64,000 nucleotides of DNA, from NCBI RefSeq assembly GCF_003315485.1, contig NZ_QNSE01000010.1, positions 62,001-126,000 of the forward strand. Direction: 5' to 3'. The notes below the pieces were generated by a model. It worked only from the letters and a program-made list of their open reading frames with translations, ran no database searches and was not told the DNA's origin. A program made the translations under genes and the position numbers. The stretch's first letter is position 1. Each line of letters starts with the position of its first letter. The stretch comes from Marinomonas rhizomae. Lineage in GTDB: Bacteria > Pseudomonadota > Gammaproteobacteria > Pseudomonadales > Marinomonadaceae. Shown here piece after piece: positions 16,262-25,178 of this stretch.

Positions 16262-16345
16262 CGTAACGACTCTTTTTCTATAGATAACGAAGACAACACC
16301 GATTGTATCAATTATTAAACCAATGAAGTCAAAAACCTTCCCATT

Positions 16346-16387
16346 ACGTTAATTCGATTAGTTAGATAGACTAATCACACGTTAATT
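16346..16387. promoter_or_regulatory. Symmetric LysR-type operator
   Basis: GATTAGT (16356-16362), 7 nt, ACTAATC (16370-16376) is a perfect inverted repeat. It is flanked by identical ACGTTAATT copies at 16346-16354 and 16379-16387, 33 bp apart (about three helical turns). Its location in the lysR/DJ-1 divergent region and the multi-site pattern fit LysR regulators, which bind as tetramers. Confidence 0.6.
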
Positions 16388-16419
16388 AAACACCTCATTC
16401 AAACATTTAGGATTCACTT

Positions 16420-17121
16420 ATGAACAGTCTTATGAGCAACAAAAAAATTCTAGTCGTTCTAACATCTCATTCAGATTTAGGCGATACAGGTCACAAAACA
16501 GGCTTTTGGGTAGAAGAATTCGCTGCGCCTTATTACGCGTTTATTGATGCAGGCGCTGAAGTCACTGTTGCTACGCCAAAAGGCGGCCAAGCACCAATCG
16601 ATCCAAACAGCACGGCACCAGATGCACAAACCGAAGCAACTGAACGCTTTTATAAAGATCAGGCTGCGCAGGATGTGATTACTAACACAGTAAAGCTTAG
16701 TGACATGAAGCAAGAAGACTTTGATGCCATCTTTTATCCTGGCGGCCACGGCCCACTTTGGGATTTGACTGAAAACGAAGAATCCATTGCCCTGATTGAA
16801 AGCTTCATCGCAGCAAACAAGCCAATTTCTTCTGTTTGTCACGCACCAAGTGCTTTCTTGAATATCAAAGACGCTGACGGTGAATACTTCATTAAAGGCA
16901 AAACAGTCACTGGTTTCACTAACAGCGAAGAAGACGCCGTGCAATTGACCGAAGTGGTGCCTTTCTTGTTAGAAGATGAAATGAAAAAACGCGGTGCGGA
17001 TTACAAAAACACGGCTGATTGGACACCTTTTGCTGTGCAAGATGGTTTGATGATCACAGGGCAAAACCCAGCAAGCTCTGAATTGGTTGCTGAAAAACTA
17101 TTGGCTCAATTAGCCAAATAA
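16420..17121 (+). CDS. DJ-1/PfpI-family protein, type 1 GATase-like
   Basis: 233-aa DJ-1/PfpI superfamily protein of the Hsp31/glyoxalase-III-like group. It has GFWVEEFAAPY at about 28-38, FYPGGHGPLWD at about 105-115 and the nucleophile elbow SSVCHAPSAF with C140-H141. Such proteins detoxify methylglyoxal or act as chaperones or deglycases; the exact activity is not deducible. ATG 16420 has AGGA about 8 nt upstream; an alternative ATG at 16432 is less well placed. Followed by a strong bidirectional terminator. Confidence 0.9.
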   Translation: MNSLMSNKKILVVLTSHSDLGDTGHKTGFWVEEFAAPYYAFIDAGAEVTVATPKGGQAPIDPNSTAPDAQTEATERFYKDQAAQDVITNTVKLSDMKQEDFDAIFYPGGHGPLWDLTENEESIALIESFIAANKPISSVCHAPSAFLNIKDADGEYFIKGKTVTGFTNSEEDAVQLTEVVPFLLEDEMKKRGADYKNTADWTPFAVQDGLMITGQNPASSELVAEKLLAQLAK

Positions 17122-17144
17122 GCACCATTAGCCAATCATACCAA

Positions 17145-17183
17145 CGAAAAAACCGCCTCAAGTGTCCTTGAGGCGGTTTTTCG
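17145..17183. terminator. Bidirectional rho-independent terminator
   Basis: CCGCCTCAAG (17153-17162) pairs with CTTGAGGCGG (17167-17176) over a TGTC loop, flanked by A6 on the left and T5 on the right. It serves the DJ-1 gene and the convergent Dabb gene. Confidence 0.92.
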
Positions 17184-17210
17184 TTCTAGTTGCGTGATAT
17201 TAAAAAGCGA

Positions 17211-17507
17211 CTATATGGCGTAATCGAAAACGATAATGTCTTCTAAAATTGGCCCTAGTTGCGCTTTTAACTCTTCGTGCTCAGGATGTGGAATATAAGC
17301 ATCACGTGATGCCTCGTCCGCAAAGGTCATAAATACGCAATGGGTATAGTCTTTATTGCGGCCTTCTGGACTGTTGTTTAAGCCCCATTCAACCGATTCA
17401 ATACCAGCGATTTTACTTTTAATCGCTTCGAAATTGGCCAAAGAGGTCGCAATGTCGGCTTCACTGGCTTGCTCTTTATACTGAATAAACAACACATGAC
17501 GAATCAT
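17211..17507 (-). CDS. Dabb (stress-responsive A/B barrel) protein
   Basis: 98-aa protein of the Dabb family, a dimeric ferredoxin-like alpha/beta barrel. Recognised by the N-terminus MIRHVLFIQYKE, the central GIESVEWGLN and the segment KDYTHCVFMTFADEASRDAY with the final LGPILEDIIVFDY. Functions in this family range from stress proteins to small-molecule enzymes, so none is assigned. It stands alone and converges on the DJ-1 gene. Confidence 0.88.
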   Translation of the reverse strand: MIRHVLFIQYKEQASEADIATSLANFEAIKSKIAGIESVEWGLNNSPEGRNKDYTHCVFMTFADEASRDAYIPHPEHEELKAQLGPILEDIIVFDYAI

Positions 17508-17671
17508 AAAGACTCCTGTTTAGATAAATGATTTAGCAAAATCATACTCTGCTCTTCTTGCTAAAAAAATGCGAATCACAAACAATCCTTAAAAGGTCAA
17601 TTTTGTTCAATACGTGAGATACCTAAAACACGATAGTAAGCATCTATTTATTATCTTTTTAGGAACACCTG

Positions 17672-18262
17672 ATGACTCTTTCGTTAATCACTTCTATGTC
17701 TTTTTTTGCCTTAGCTGCGTCCTTGTCACCTGGCCCGGTGAACCTTGTCTCGCTAAGTGGCAGTGCGCGTTATGGCATTAAAACAGGACTTGTTTTTGTA
17801 ACGGGAGCGACGCTCGGCTTTGTTGTACTCTTCCTATTAATTGGCTTTGGGCTGCACCTCTTAATTGATCAATTAAGCTGGATCACTCAAGTTCTGCAAT
17901 GGTTAGGTATCGCCTTTTTACTGTACTTGAGTTATCAGCTATTCACCGATAATGGCAAACTAAATTCAGACCAACACAATAACGCGCCAACCTTTATGAC
18001 GGGTGCCATTATGCAATGGCTGAACCCAAAAGCATGGCTGGCCTCGTTATCCGGTATTGCGGCTTATATTCCTAATGCAGAAGCGACAGAAGTAATGATT
18101 TTCGCGAGCTTATACTTACCAATCTGTTGGCTGTCTTTAAGTATTTGGGTGTGGGTTGGAAAAATACTCGGACAATATTTTCAAAGCCCAGCAAAAATGC
18201 GCTTGATGAATAAAACCTTGGCTATTTTGTTAGCAGGAAGTTGTGTGTTGATACTGGTCTAG
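17672..18262 (+). CDS. LysE/RhtB-family exporter
   Basis: 196-aa inner-membrane exporter with about six membrane segments and the family motif LSPGPVNLVSLSGSARYG near residues 19-36. Family members export amino acids or related compounds; this one's substrate is unknown. AGGA precedes the ATG. It converges on an AraC-family gene (18305-19138); AraC regulators often control neighbouring LysE genes, so regulation is plausible but unproven. Confidence 0.9.
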   Translation: MTLSLITSMSFFALAASLSPGPVNLVSLSGSARYGIKTGLVFVTGATLGFVVLFLLIGFGLHLLIDQLSWITQVLQWLGIAFLLYLSYQLFTDNGKLNSDQHNNAPTFMTGAIMQWLNPKAWLASLSGIAAYIPNAEATEVMIFASLYLPICWLSLSIWVWVGKILGQYFQSPAKMRLMNKTLAILLAGSCVLILV

Positions 18263-18304
18263 AAGGCTATAAGTCAAAAGCAATACGTCTAGAAAAAGAC
18301 AGGT

Positions 18305-19138
18305 CTAAGAAGAGACCGAACGGCGGTATTGATCAGGCGTTGCCGCTACCCGTTTCTTAAACACCCGCTGAAAATGTGCTTGGTCATTAAAGCCAATCGT
18401 TTGTGCTATATCGGCAATAGCTTGGCCTTGTTTCAATGCTTGCTGACCCAATTGAATACGGCGATTCAAACGATAAGCATGAGGCGTCATATTAAAATGA
18501 CGCTTAAACGCACGAACCAAATAACCAGTACTGAAACCAAACTTAGCGCTGATTTGCTCAATCGAAGTATCTTGTAAACAATATTGGTGCAAATAATTCG
18601 CCACCTGATACAGGTTATTTTCAGGCAAGGCTGTGGAAGAGTCGTCCGGCTCCTCTTCTAATAAGGAAAATAAGTCCAACAGCACCCTTTCTAGCTTCTT
18701 ACCTTTTTCGGCAGATGAAAAATTAGAGGCCATTAGATATTCACATGCATCGACAAAAGACTGATATGCCCGAGCTGATAATAAAGTATCACTCAAGGTA
18801 TTTTGCCATACCTGAGCCCTTCTGATGCCATGAGTAAATAGCAAGGACGCTAGCCAGTCTTTGTCTACATGCATCATATAGTAAGCCCAAGGCGAGTCTT
18901 GGCGAGGATTACAGGCATGAACCACATTGGGATTCATCATCACTAAAGCACCACTCTCAACCCCATGTAAGCGATCCGCACAGAGGAATTCACTCCGACC
19001 TTCTAGAATCGCACCAATTGACCATTCTTGATGAGAGTGCGGTGCATAGCTGACTTTCCTTCCATCTAACACTTGACGAAGTTCGACATAAGGCAAAGCA
19101 GAATCTCGCCAAAAGAGAGGGTGGGTAGACGGTGTCAT
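18305..19138 (-). CDS. AraC-family transcriptional regulator
   Basis: 277-aa regulator with a cupin-like N-terminal sensing domain (PHSHQEWSIGAILEGRSEF, then NPNVVHACNPR) and two C-terminal HTH motifs of the AraC/XylS type (ISAKFGFSTGYLVRAFKRHF and IAQTIGFNDQAHFQRVFKKR). It belongs to the type often linked to amino-acid export genes, consistent with the convergent LysE gene. Inducer unknown. Confidence 0.9.
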   Translation of the reverse strand: MTPSTHPLFWRDSALPYVELRQVLDGRKVSYAPHSHQEWSIGAILEGRSEFLCADRLHGVESGALVMMNPNVVHACNPRQDSPWAYYMMHVDKDWLASLLFTHGIRRAQVWQNTLSDTLLSARAYQSFVDACEYLMASNFSSAEKGKKLERVLLDLFSLLEEEPDDSSTALPENNLYQVANYLHQYCLQDTSIEQISAKFGFSTGYLVRAFKRHFNMTPHAYRLNRRIQLGQQALKQGQAIADIAQTIGFNDQAHFQRVFKKRVAATPDQYRRSVSS

Positions 19139-19187
19139 CTTATTTTCCTATTAAGTCAGCTGTTTATATTTCAAGAAATGCTGAAAA

Positions 19188-19820
19188 CTAGTCGATTAAT
19201 TGATGTTCCAACGCGTATTTAATTAAGCCTGCTGATGTATGGATATCCAATTTATTCTTTAAATTTTGACGGTGAGTTTCGACCGTTCTGACGCTGATGG
19301 ACAAGGACTGGGCAATTTCCTTATTAGACAAACCAATGGCGACTTCTTTTAGCACAGCGACCTCTCGTTTGGTAAGTTCTTCATAACGCTTCGGCTCAAT
19401 CGTTGGCGAAAATAACGAATCAGAAGCCCCCGAGCTGAAATACGTACCGCCTTGATAAACCGTGTTAATGGCTTGCACCAATTCCTCGGAAGACACGTCT
19501 TTCAATATGTAGCCATTAGCGCCGGATTGGATCAGTGACAAAATGTATTCTTTATCATGATGCATGCTGAGCATCAAAATTTTAATACTGGGCAGCTCGG
19601 CTTTAAATCGCTTGGTTGCTTCTAAGCCATTCAAAACCGGCATAGAAACATCCATCAAGATCAAATCCGGTTTTGATTCATGGGCTTTTTCTAAGGCTTC
19701 TAACCCATTGGAAGCTGTCGCTATGATGTCGATATTGTCTTCCAACTCTAAGCGGGCCTGAAGCCCGTCCAGTACTAACATATGATCATCAACTAAGAGA
19801 ACGCGGATTTTTTTTGTCAT
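19188..19820 (-). CDS. NarL/FixJ-type response regulator
   Basis: 210-aa regulator: receiver domain 1-120 with acidic pocket DD near 11-12 and phospho-acceptor D57 in LILMDVSMP, and a LuxR-type HTH at about 145-205 (LTKREVAVLKEVAIGLSNKE, then SVRTVETHR). It follows the sensor kinase gene by 23 nt and is surely its partner. The nearby TRAP operon is the likely target. Confidence 0.94.
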   Translation of the reverse strand: MTKKIRVLLVDDHMLVLDGLQARLELEDNIDIIATASNGLEALEKAHESKPDLILMDVSMPVLNGLEATKRFKAELPSIKILMLSMHHDKEYILSLIQSGANGYILKDVSSEELVQAINTVYQGGTYFSSGASDSLFSPTIEPKRYEELTKREVAVLKEVAIGLSNKEIAQSLSISVRTVETHRQNLKNKLDIHTSAGLIKYALEHQLID

Positions 19821-19843
19821 TTTTATCGCTCTTTTTTGACCGG

Positions 19844-21199
19844 TTAAAATTGTTTTTCCAGTGGCAATGACGCATGCACTTTCGTACCCTTGCCGCGCTG
19901 AGACTCCAACATAAAATCGCCGCCAATCAACTCTAAACGCTCTCGCATGTTGATCAGTCCAATCCCCGACGACAATTCCCCTTTGTGGGAGAACCCCCTT
20001 CCATCATCCAAACATTCAAATACGATATGACGATCAGATTGCCACACTTGTAACTCAATAAGGTTTGCATGGGCATGCTTTTCAATGTTGGTTAACGACT
20101 CTTGCGTGAGTCGATACAAGGTAATTTCAATTTCGTCAGGTATTCTTGTCGACACCTGAAAATGATACACCACATCAATCCCTGTACGCTCTGTGAATTG
20201 ATCAATCAGCGCTTTTAACGCCGTATCTAACCCCAAGTCATCCAACAAGGTTGGCCGTAAGTTGTGCGAAATTTGTCGCACCTCATTGATGGTCTGACCG
20301 ATGACATCGCCCGCTTTGGCCAACTCTTGCTGCACTATGTCTTTATCATGCTCTCGCTTAAGCTTATTGCCCGCAAGTTCAATACGAAATTTACAACTTA
20401 CCAACAACTGATTGATACCGTCATGCAATTCACGAGAAAAACCACGGCGCTCATTGACCTGTAAACGCATAAAACGCTGCGCTACTTCCTTTAATCGTGA
20501 GTCCGCTAACTTGTGTTCATGAAGGTTAATCGCCAATCCCAGCAAAATCACTAAAATCACAGTAATGACCACCACTATGATGACACTGATAAAGCTGCGC
20601 TGAATGTTGTCATTCATGATCGCTTGGGTTTTCGCCAACTCAGCGTAGACATCGTCTAAGTATAAGCCTGTTCCCATCATCCAGTTCCAACGGTCAATCG
20701 CCACCACGTAACCAATTTTATCTTCCTGAATCATTAACGGTGGCTTTTCCCAAATGTATCTATGGTAACCGCCACCCGCTTGCGCAGCGCTAATCAGGCC
20801 TTGAATCAAATAGTTGCCGGATCGATCCTGAAACTCCCACAGGTTTTTTCCGACAAAATCAGGCTGAGTGGGGTGCACTAAATTTACCCCAGTCATTTCA
20901 TAAGCAAAGAAATAGCCGTCGTCTTCATAACTCAAGTTAGCCAAAATCTCCTTCACCTGAGACTTGGCTTCCTGTTCTGTTAATACCGAGCTTTCCAGTA
21001 TTGGAAGAATCGCAGACATGGCAATATTGACATGGTTTTTTAAGGCCTGCTTTTTGGCATTAACCAAATTGAATTCATAGATAGATAGTTCTTGAGAAGC
21101 CAAATCTCGGGCTGACTGTAGGCCCAAATAAGTAATGATCGTTGTCGCAACGATGAGAGGGGCGATGGCAAGTAAGATGATTTTACTTTTTAAACCCAC
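19844..21199 (-). CDS. Cache-domain sensor histidine kinase
   Basis: 451-aa membrane sensor: membrane segment at about 8-27, periplasmic Cache-type domain at about 30-195 (YFFAYEMTGVNLVHPTQPDF, GYVVAIDRWNWMMGTGLYL), second membrane segment at about 203-225, HisKA_3 dimerisation domain with H259 in SRELHDGINQLL, and a HATPase domain ending in DDGRGFSHKG and SGIGLINMRERL. Cache sensors often bind carboxylates. With the NarL-type regulator just downstream it resembles carboxylate systems that control TRAP importers. A terminator separates it from the TRAP operon, so it has its own promoter. Confidence 0.93.
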   Translation of the reverse strand: MGLKSKIILLAIAPLIVATTIITYLGLQSARDLASQELSIYEFNLVNAKKQALKNHVNIAMSAILPILESSVLTEQEAKSQVKEILANLSYEDDGYFFAYEMTGVNLVHPTQPDFVGKNLWEFQDRSGNYLIQGLISAAQAGGGYHRYIWEKPPLMIQEDKIGYVVAIDRWNWMMGTGLYLDDVYAELAKTQAIMNDNIQRSFISVIIVVVITVILVILLGLAINLHEHKLADSRLKEVAQRFMRLQVNERRGFSRELHDGINQLLVSCKFRIELAGNKLKREHDKDIVQQELAKAGDVIGQTINEVRQISHNLRPTLLDDLGLDTALKALIDQFTERTGIDVVYHFQVSTRIPDEIEITLYRLTQESLTNIEKHAHANLIELQVWQSDRHIVFECLDDGRGFSHKGELSSGIGLINMRERLELIGGDFMLESQRGKGTKVHASLPLEKQF

Positions 21200-21271
21200 G
21201 AAACAACCTTCTTTATTATTTTAAGCAATGCACAAATCGCTACAACGCGTTAAATCGGTTAAGTAAAAATA

Positions 21272-21296
21272 CGAAAAAGCGGGCCAAAGCCCGCTT
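21272..21296 (-). terminator. Terminator of the TakP-like TRAP operon
   Basis: On the minus strand AAGCGGGC, TTTG, GCCCGCTT is followed by TTTCGTATTTTT. An 8-bp GC-rich stem at 21277-21296 ends the dctPQM transcript before the sensor kinase gene. Confidence 0.9.
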
Positions 21297-21325
21297 ACAC
21301 ATCGAGTTTAAAAGACTTTGTAATA

Positions 21326-22615
21326 CTAGCCCATTCCGTACCAGCTAGGAAATACCATAATGCTGGCCAAGACAGCAATCTGAATCAGGATAAACGGCGT
21401 CACCCCCTTATAGATATCCGTCGTTCTGACCGAACTGGGCGCGACCCCTTTTAGATAGAATAAACTGAACCCAAAAGGCGGTGTTAAGAAAGATGTCTGC
21501 AAGTTCATTGCAATCAGGATGGCAAACCACACCATATTAATGCCCAAAGCTTCCGCGACTGGCGCCAAAATTGGCACGATGATAAAGGCAATTTCCACAA
21601 AATCAATGAAGAAACCCAGTATCAAAATAGCGATCATGGCCAAGATAATGAAGCCCCATTTTTCACCCGGTAAGCTCAGCAAAGCCTCTTCCACAATGTA
21701 ATCGCCACCCGTATAGCTAAAGGCCATCGAAAAGGCAGTCGCCCCCATCAAAATGGCAAACACCATGGCGGTTACTTTAACCGTTTCGAGACCACTGTCG
21801 TACAGCATTTTCCAGCTAAATTGACGATAAATTAACGCCAATACAATGGCACCAACCCCACCCAGTGCAGAGGACTCAGTTGGTGTCGCAATACCCGTGA
21901 AAATGGAACCCAATACAATTAATACCAAAGCCAACGGAGGAATAATGGCTTTCAGCGCGCTGCGAATTTGTTGCGCGCGAGTTTCCTTATCCAAATCCTG
22001 AGGCATCGCAGGAGCCATCTCAGGTTTCAAAAAGGTCAAAATCAATATGTAGGCGATGTAGCAACCAATTAACACCATACCCGGCATGAGAGCGGCTTGA
22101 AACAAGTCCCCTACAGGAATGCCCAATACATCACCCAGTATGATCAAAATAATCGACGGCGGAATAATTTGTCCCAACGTACCTGACGCGCAAATCGTGC
22201 CACAGGCCAAGGACTTGTTGTAATTGTACTTTAACATAACAGGCAAAGAGATAAGGCCCATTGCAACCACACTGGCCCCAACAACCCCTGTCGATGCCGC
22301 TAACAATGCGCCAACCAAGATAGTCGAAATGGCCAAGCCTCCACGAACACCACCAAACAGTTTGCCCATGGCTTCTAATAATTGCTCAGCTAACTTCGTC
22401 TTTTGTAACACAATGCCCATAAACACAAACAAAGGCACGGCCATCATGACCGTATTTTCCATATAGCTTTGAATACGGAATGGCATAAACGCAAACATAT
22501 CAAAACCTTCGGCGAAAACACCAAAGATCAAAGCAATACCACCAAAGGTAAAAGCAACAGGAAAGCCCAGTAATAACATTACTAGAGCAACAAAAAACAT
22601 GATTATACCAATCAT
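21326..22615 (-). CDS. TRAP transporter large permease (DctM family)
   Basis: 429-aa large permease with about 12 hydrophobic segments and family motifs GGLAISTILVGALLAASTGV, CASGTLGQIIPPSIILIIL and TSFLTPPFGFSLFYLKGVAP. The frame extends to TTG 22621, but ATG 22615 with AGG 6 nt upstream is preferred. It is the last gene of dctP-dctQ-dctM. Its similarity to the permease of the gluconate module is family-level only. Confidence 0.93.
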   Translation of the reverse strand: MIGIIMFFVALVMLLLGFPVAFTFGGIALIFGVFAEGFDMFAFMPFRIQSYMENTVMMAVPLFVFMGIVLQKTKLAEQLLEAMGKLFGGVRGGLAISTILVGALLAASTGVVGASVVAMGLISLPVMLKYNYNKSLACGTICASGTLGQIIPPSIILIILGDVLGIPVGDLFQAALMPGMVLIGCYIAYILILTFLKPEMAPAMPQDLDKETRAQQIRSALKAIIPPLALVLIVLGSIFTGIATPTESSALGGVGAIVLALIYRQFSWKMLYDSGLETVKVTAMVFAILMGATAFSMAFSYTGGDYIVEEALLSLPGEKWGFIILAMIAILILGFFIDFVEIAFIIVPILAPVAEALGINMVWFAILIAMNLQTSFLTPPFGFSLFYLKGVAPSSVRTTDIYKGVTPFILIQIAVLASIMVFPSWYGMG

Positions 22616-22648
22616 AAACAACCTACAAGTTTAAAATGGTGACAAGAA

Positions 22649-23188
22649 TTAATGCCGAATTGGCGGATGCGAGAAACCTTCTTCGCTCACCCCTCGCAGC
22701 ACATTGATGCAGCGAATAATCATGCCTAAGCCACTAATGGCCATGGAAAAAAAGGCAAAAGGGATAACCGCTTTTATAATCCACCGATAAGGTAAACCAC
22801 CAGGATCACCACTGGTTTCACCAAGCAAAAAAGCTTCATGAGAAAAGCTCACACCGTAATAACCAACCAATAAGGTAAAAGGCATAAGAAAGACAACACA
22901 GCCAAACAAATCGATCCAAGCTTTACCGCGAATGGTTAAGTTTTCATAGATCAAATCAACACGAACATGACCACCATGCTGAATACCATAGGGGATGCCT
23001 AACAAGAAAATAGCAGCGTACAGATGCCACTCTAACTCTTGCATTGCAATGGACACATCATTGAAGGCATAGCGCATTAGTACGTCGTAAAAAACATTGA
23101 ACAGCAAAGCAATGAACAATATGGTTGAGACCATACCAAGCACATTTGAAAAACGAGTAATGCCACGTTCTAAGTGGGTTAAAAACAT
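22649..23188 (-). CDS. TRAP transporter small permease (DctQ family)
   Basis: 179-aa small permease with four hydrophobic segments; NVFYDVLMRYAFNDVSIAMQ is the DctQ signature region, and HGGHVRVDLIYENL is the conserved loop. TAGGAG lies just before the ATG. The gap to dctP holds a hairpin. Confidence 0.92.
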   Translation of the reverse strand: MFLTHLERGITRFSNVLGMVSTILFIALLFNVFYDVLMRYAFNDVSIAMQELEWHLYAAIFLLGIPYGIQHGGHVRVDLIYENLTIRGKAWIDLFGCVVFLMPFTLLVGYYGVSFSHEAFLLGETSGDPGGLPYRWIIKAVIPFAFFSMAISGLGMIIRCINVLRGVSEEGFSHPPIRH

Positions 23189-23210
23189 TACGAACTCCTA
23201 TACAAAACAA

Positions 23211-23231
23211 GGCGAATGGTGACCATCCGCC
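23211..23231 (-). promoter_or_regulatory. Intergenic hairpin after the TakP-like dctP gene
   Basis: On the minus strand GGCGGATGG (23231-23223) pairs with CCATTCGCC (23219-23211) with one G-U pair and a very short loop, followed by TTGTTTTG. It lies 14 nt after the dctP stop. It could be a leaky terminator or a stabiliser favouring binding-protein mRNA. Confidence 0.6.
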
Positions 23232-23244
23232 CTGCTTAGAGGTT

Positions 23245-24330
23245 TTATTCTGCTAGGCTATCAACACTATCAAGGTAGGCGCGATCAGAAATGTTGGTCC
23301 AAACACGTACCTTTTTCAGGTAATCGGCTTGAGAGTCAAGAATCTCTTTCGCCAAAGGATCTTCCGCGGCCTTTTCATCAAGAAGCTCTTGATTGGCTTT
23401 TCTCATTGCCACTAGCACGTCTTTCGGGAAGGTTTTCACCTGAACGTTCGGGTATTCTGTTTTCATCGTCGCCCAGTTTTCTGCGCTTTCATGATAAGAC
23501 TGAATGTACATATCATAAGAAGCCAGCTTCATAGAAGTACGAAGAATTTCACGCAGATCGTCTGGTAGTTTTTTCCAAGTGCGCTCATTCACAAGGAACT
23601 GAAGTTCCGTTGCTGGCTCATGCCAACCTGTGTAGTAGTAAGGCGCAATTTTGTGGAAACCCATACGTAAATCAAGAGAAGGTCCTACCCACTCAAGCGC
23701 ATCAATAGTACGACGTTCCAAAGCCGTATAGAGCTCACCAGAGGCGATATTAGTTGGCTTAGCGCCTAATTTCGCTAGGACTTCACCGGCGAAACCAGGA
23801 ATACGCATCTTCAGACCTTTCAGGTCATCCAGAGAATTAATTTCTTTTTGAAACCAACCACCCATTTGGTTGCCCGTATTACCACCAGGGAATGACAGCA
23901 AACCGAATGGTTTGTAGACTTTTTGCATCAAGTCCATACCACCACCGTAGTAAAACCAACCGTATTGTTCTGGGGTGATCATACCAAATGGCATGGTTGT
24001 GAAATATAAGGTGTTAGGCACTTTGCCTTTCCAGTAATAAGACGCAGAGTGACCCATGTCATATTGACCAGAACGAACCATATCAAACACACCCAAAGGC
24101 GCTTTGTGTTTGTTGGCAGAATCGATGGTGATTTTCAGACGGCCATTCGACATTTCATCTGCAATGCGAGCCATATTTCGTGGCGCATCACCGAAAATCG
24201 GAAAATTAGAAGACCAAGTTTCAGCCATTTTCAGTTTATACACTCTGTCAGCTGCGAAAGCAGGCAGAGAAATGGCACTTAATGTGACTGCGGTCGCAGC
24301 AACGAGAGTTGTCAGTTTTAAGGATTTCAT
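23245..24330 (-). CDS. TRAP solute-binding protein, TakP-like
   Basis: Periplasmic binding protein, 361 aa, with signal peptide (MKSLKLTTLVAATAVTLSAI, cleaved after AFA). It carries the TakP-type pattern: GGWFQKEINSLDDLKGLKMR, the ALERRTIDALEWVGP segment and the YYYTGWHEPA loop. TakP of Rhodobacter binds alpha-keto acids; related proteins bind other monocarboxylates, so the ligand is inferred only as a small keto or hydroxy acid. ATG 24330 is chosen over 24342, whose upstream has no SD. AAAAACAA overlaps the start, a possible Hfq/Crc motif. Confidence 0.9.
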   Translation of the reverse strand: MKSLKLTTLVAATAVTLSAISLPAFAADRVYKLKMAETWSSNFPIFGDAPRNMARIADEMSNGRLKITIDSANKHKAPLGVFDMVRSGQYDMGHSASYYWKGKVPNTLYFTTMPFGMITPEQYGWFYYGGGMDLMQKVYKPFGLLSFPGGNTGNQMGGWFQKEINSLDDLKGLKMRIPGFAGEVLAKLGAKPTNIASGELYTALERRTIDALEWVGPSLDLRMGFHKIAPYYYTGWHEPATELQFLVNERTWKKLPDDLREILRTSMKLASYDMYIQSYHESAENWATMKTEYPNVQVKTFPKDVLVAMRKANQELLDEKAAEDPLAKEILDSQADYLKKVRVWTNISDRAYLDSVDSLAE

Positions 24331-24495
24331 TGTTTTTATCATCCTGTTGTCTTATTTTTTTATTTAAGATCGAGCAGAATAGATAATGGCGCGTCTAGAA
24401 AGTGCAAACAATTCGTACGAATACCGACACGCGGGGGAAAACTACGCAGACAACCTAAGTATAACTACGTAGATAAATAAAGATTTCGGGCAAAA

Positions 24496-25161
24496 CTAAC
24501 GTCCTACCATTAACCTCACAATATAAGGCTCTATCGCCTCGGCGAATTTTTGATATTGATTGGCATTAGGATGTAAAAAATCATTCATGACATCACTGGT
24601 TATTCGCCCTTCTTCATCTAGAAACAGCGAATTAATATCGAGAAAAAATACGCTTTCATCATCTGCATAGCGGCAAATAATTTGATTCACTTCGTCATTC
24701 AGCAATCTTAGTTTTTGCGTTGGTTTCACACTACGAGGGAAAATAGCCAAGAGCAGAATTTTTGTCTGCGGTAGCTTTTCCGTCAATACAGATAAAATTT
24801 GTTTAATACCCAACGCCGTATCTTCCGCTTTATCCATACGATGACCAGCGTTATTGGTTCCAATCAATAAAACCAATAATTTAGGTTGAATATTATCAAC
24901 TTCACCATGAGCAAGCCGCCATAAAACATTCTCCGTTTTATCGCCATTAAAACCCAGATTCAGCGCATTCCTTGATTGATAGAAAGCATCCCACACAGCC
25001 GCGCCTTCTTTCTCCCAAGCTTGTGTGATGGAATCCCCAAGAAACACCAAATCCACTTTTTCCATGGCATTTTTTTCAGCCAGCTTTTCCTCATGGCGAG
25101 GCAACCACCAAACCGTGTCTTGTAGATCTGGTCGCAAGGCCAACGGCCATTCCTTTGTCAT
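24496..25161 (-). CDS. SGNH/GDSL-type hydrolase
   Basis: 221-aa esterase-like protein of the SGNH superfamily resembling PAF-acetylhydrolase beta-type proteins. Block I FLGDSITQAW holds the Ser, block II is LNLGFNGDKTENVLWRL, block III GTNNAG holds the Asn, and block V DFLHPN supplies Asp and His. No signal peptide, so it is probably cytoplasmic. It follows a LysE-family gene by 17 nt and is probably cotranscribed. Substrate unknown. Confidence 0.9.
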   Translation of the reverse strand: MTKEWPLALRPDLQDTVWWLPRHEEKLAEKNAMEKVDLVFLGDSITQAWEKEGAAVWDAFYQSRNALNLGFNGDKTENVLWRLAHGEVDNIQPKLLVLLIGTNNAGHRMDKAEDTALGIKQILSVLTEKLPQTKILLLAIFPRSVKPTQKLRLLNDEVNQIICRYADDESVFFLDINSLFLDEEGRITSDVMNDFLHPNANQYQKFAEAIEPYIVRLMVGR

Positions 25162-25178
25162 CGTTTACCTCTGTTGTA

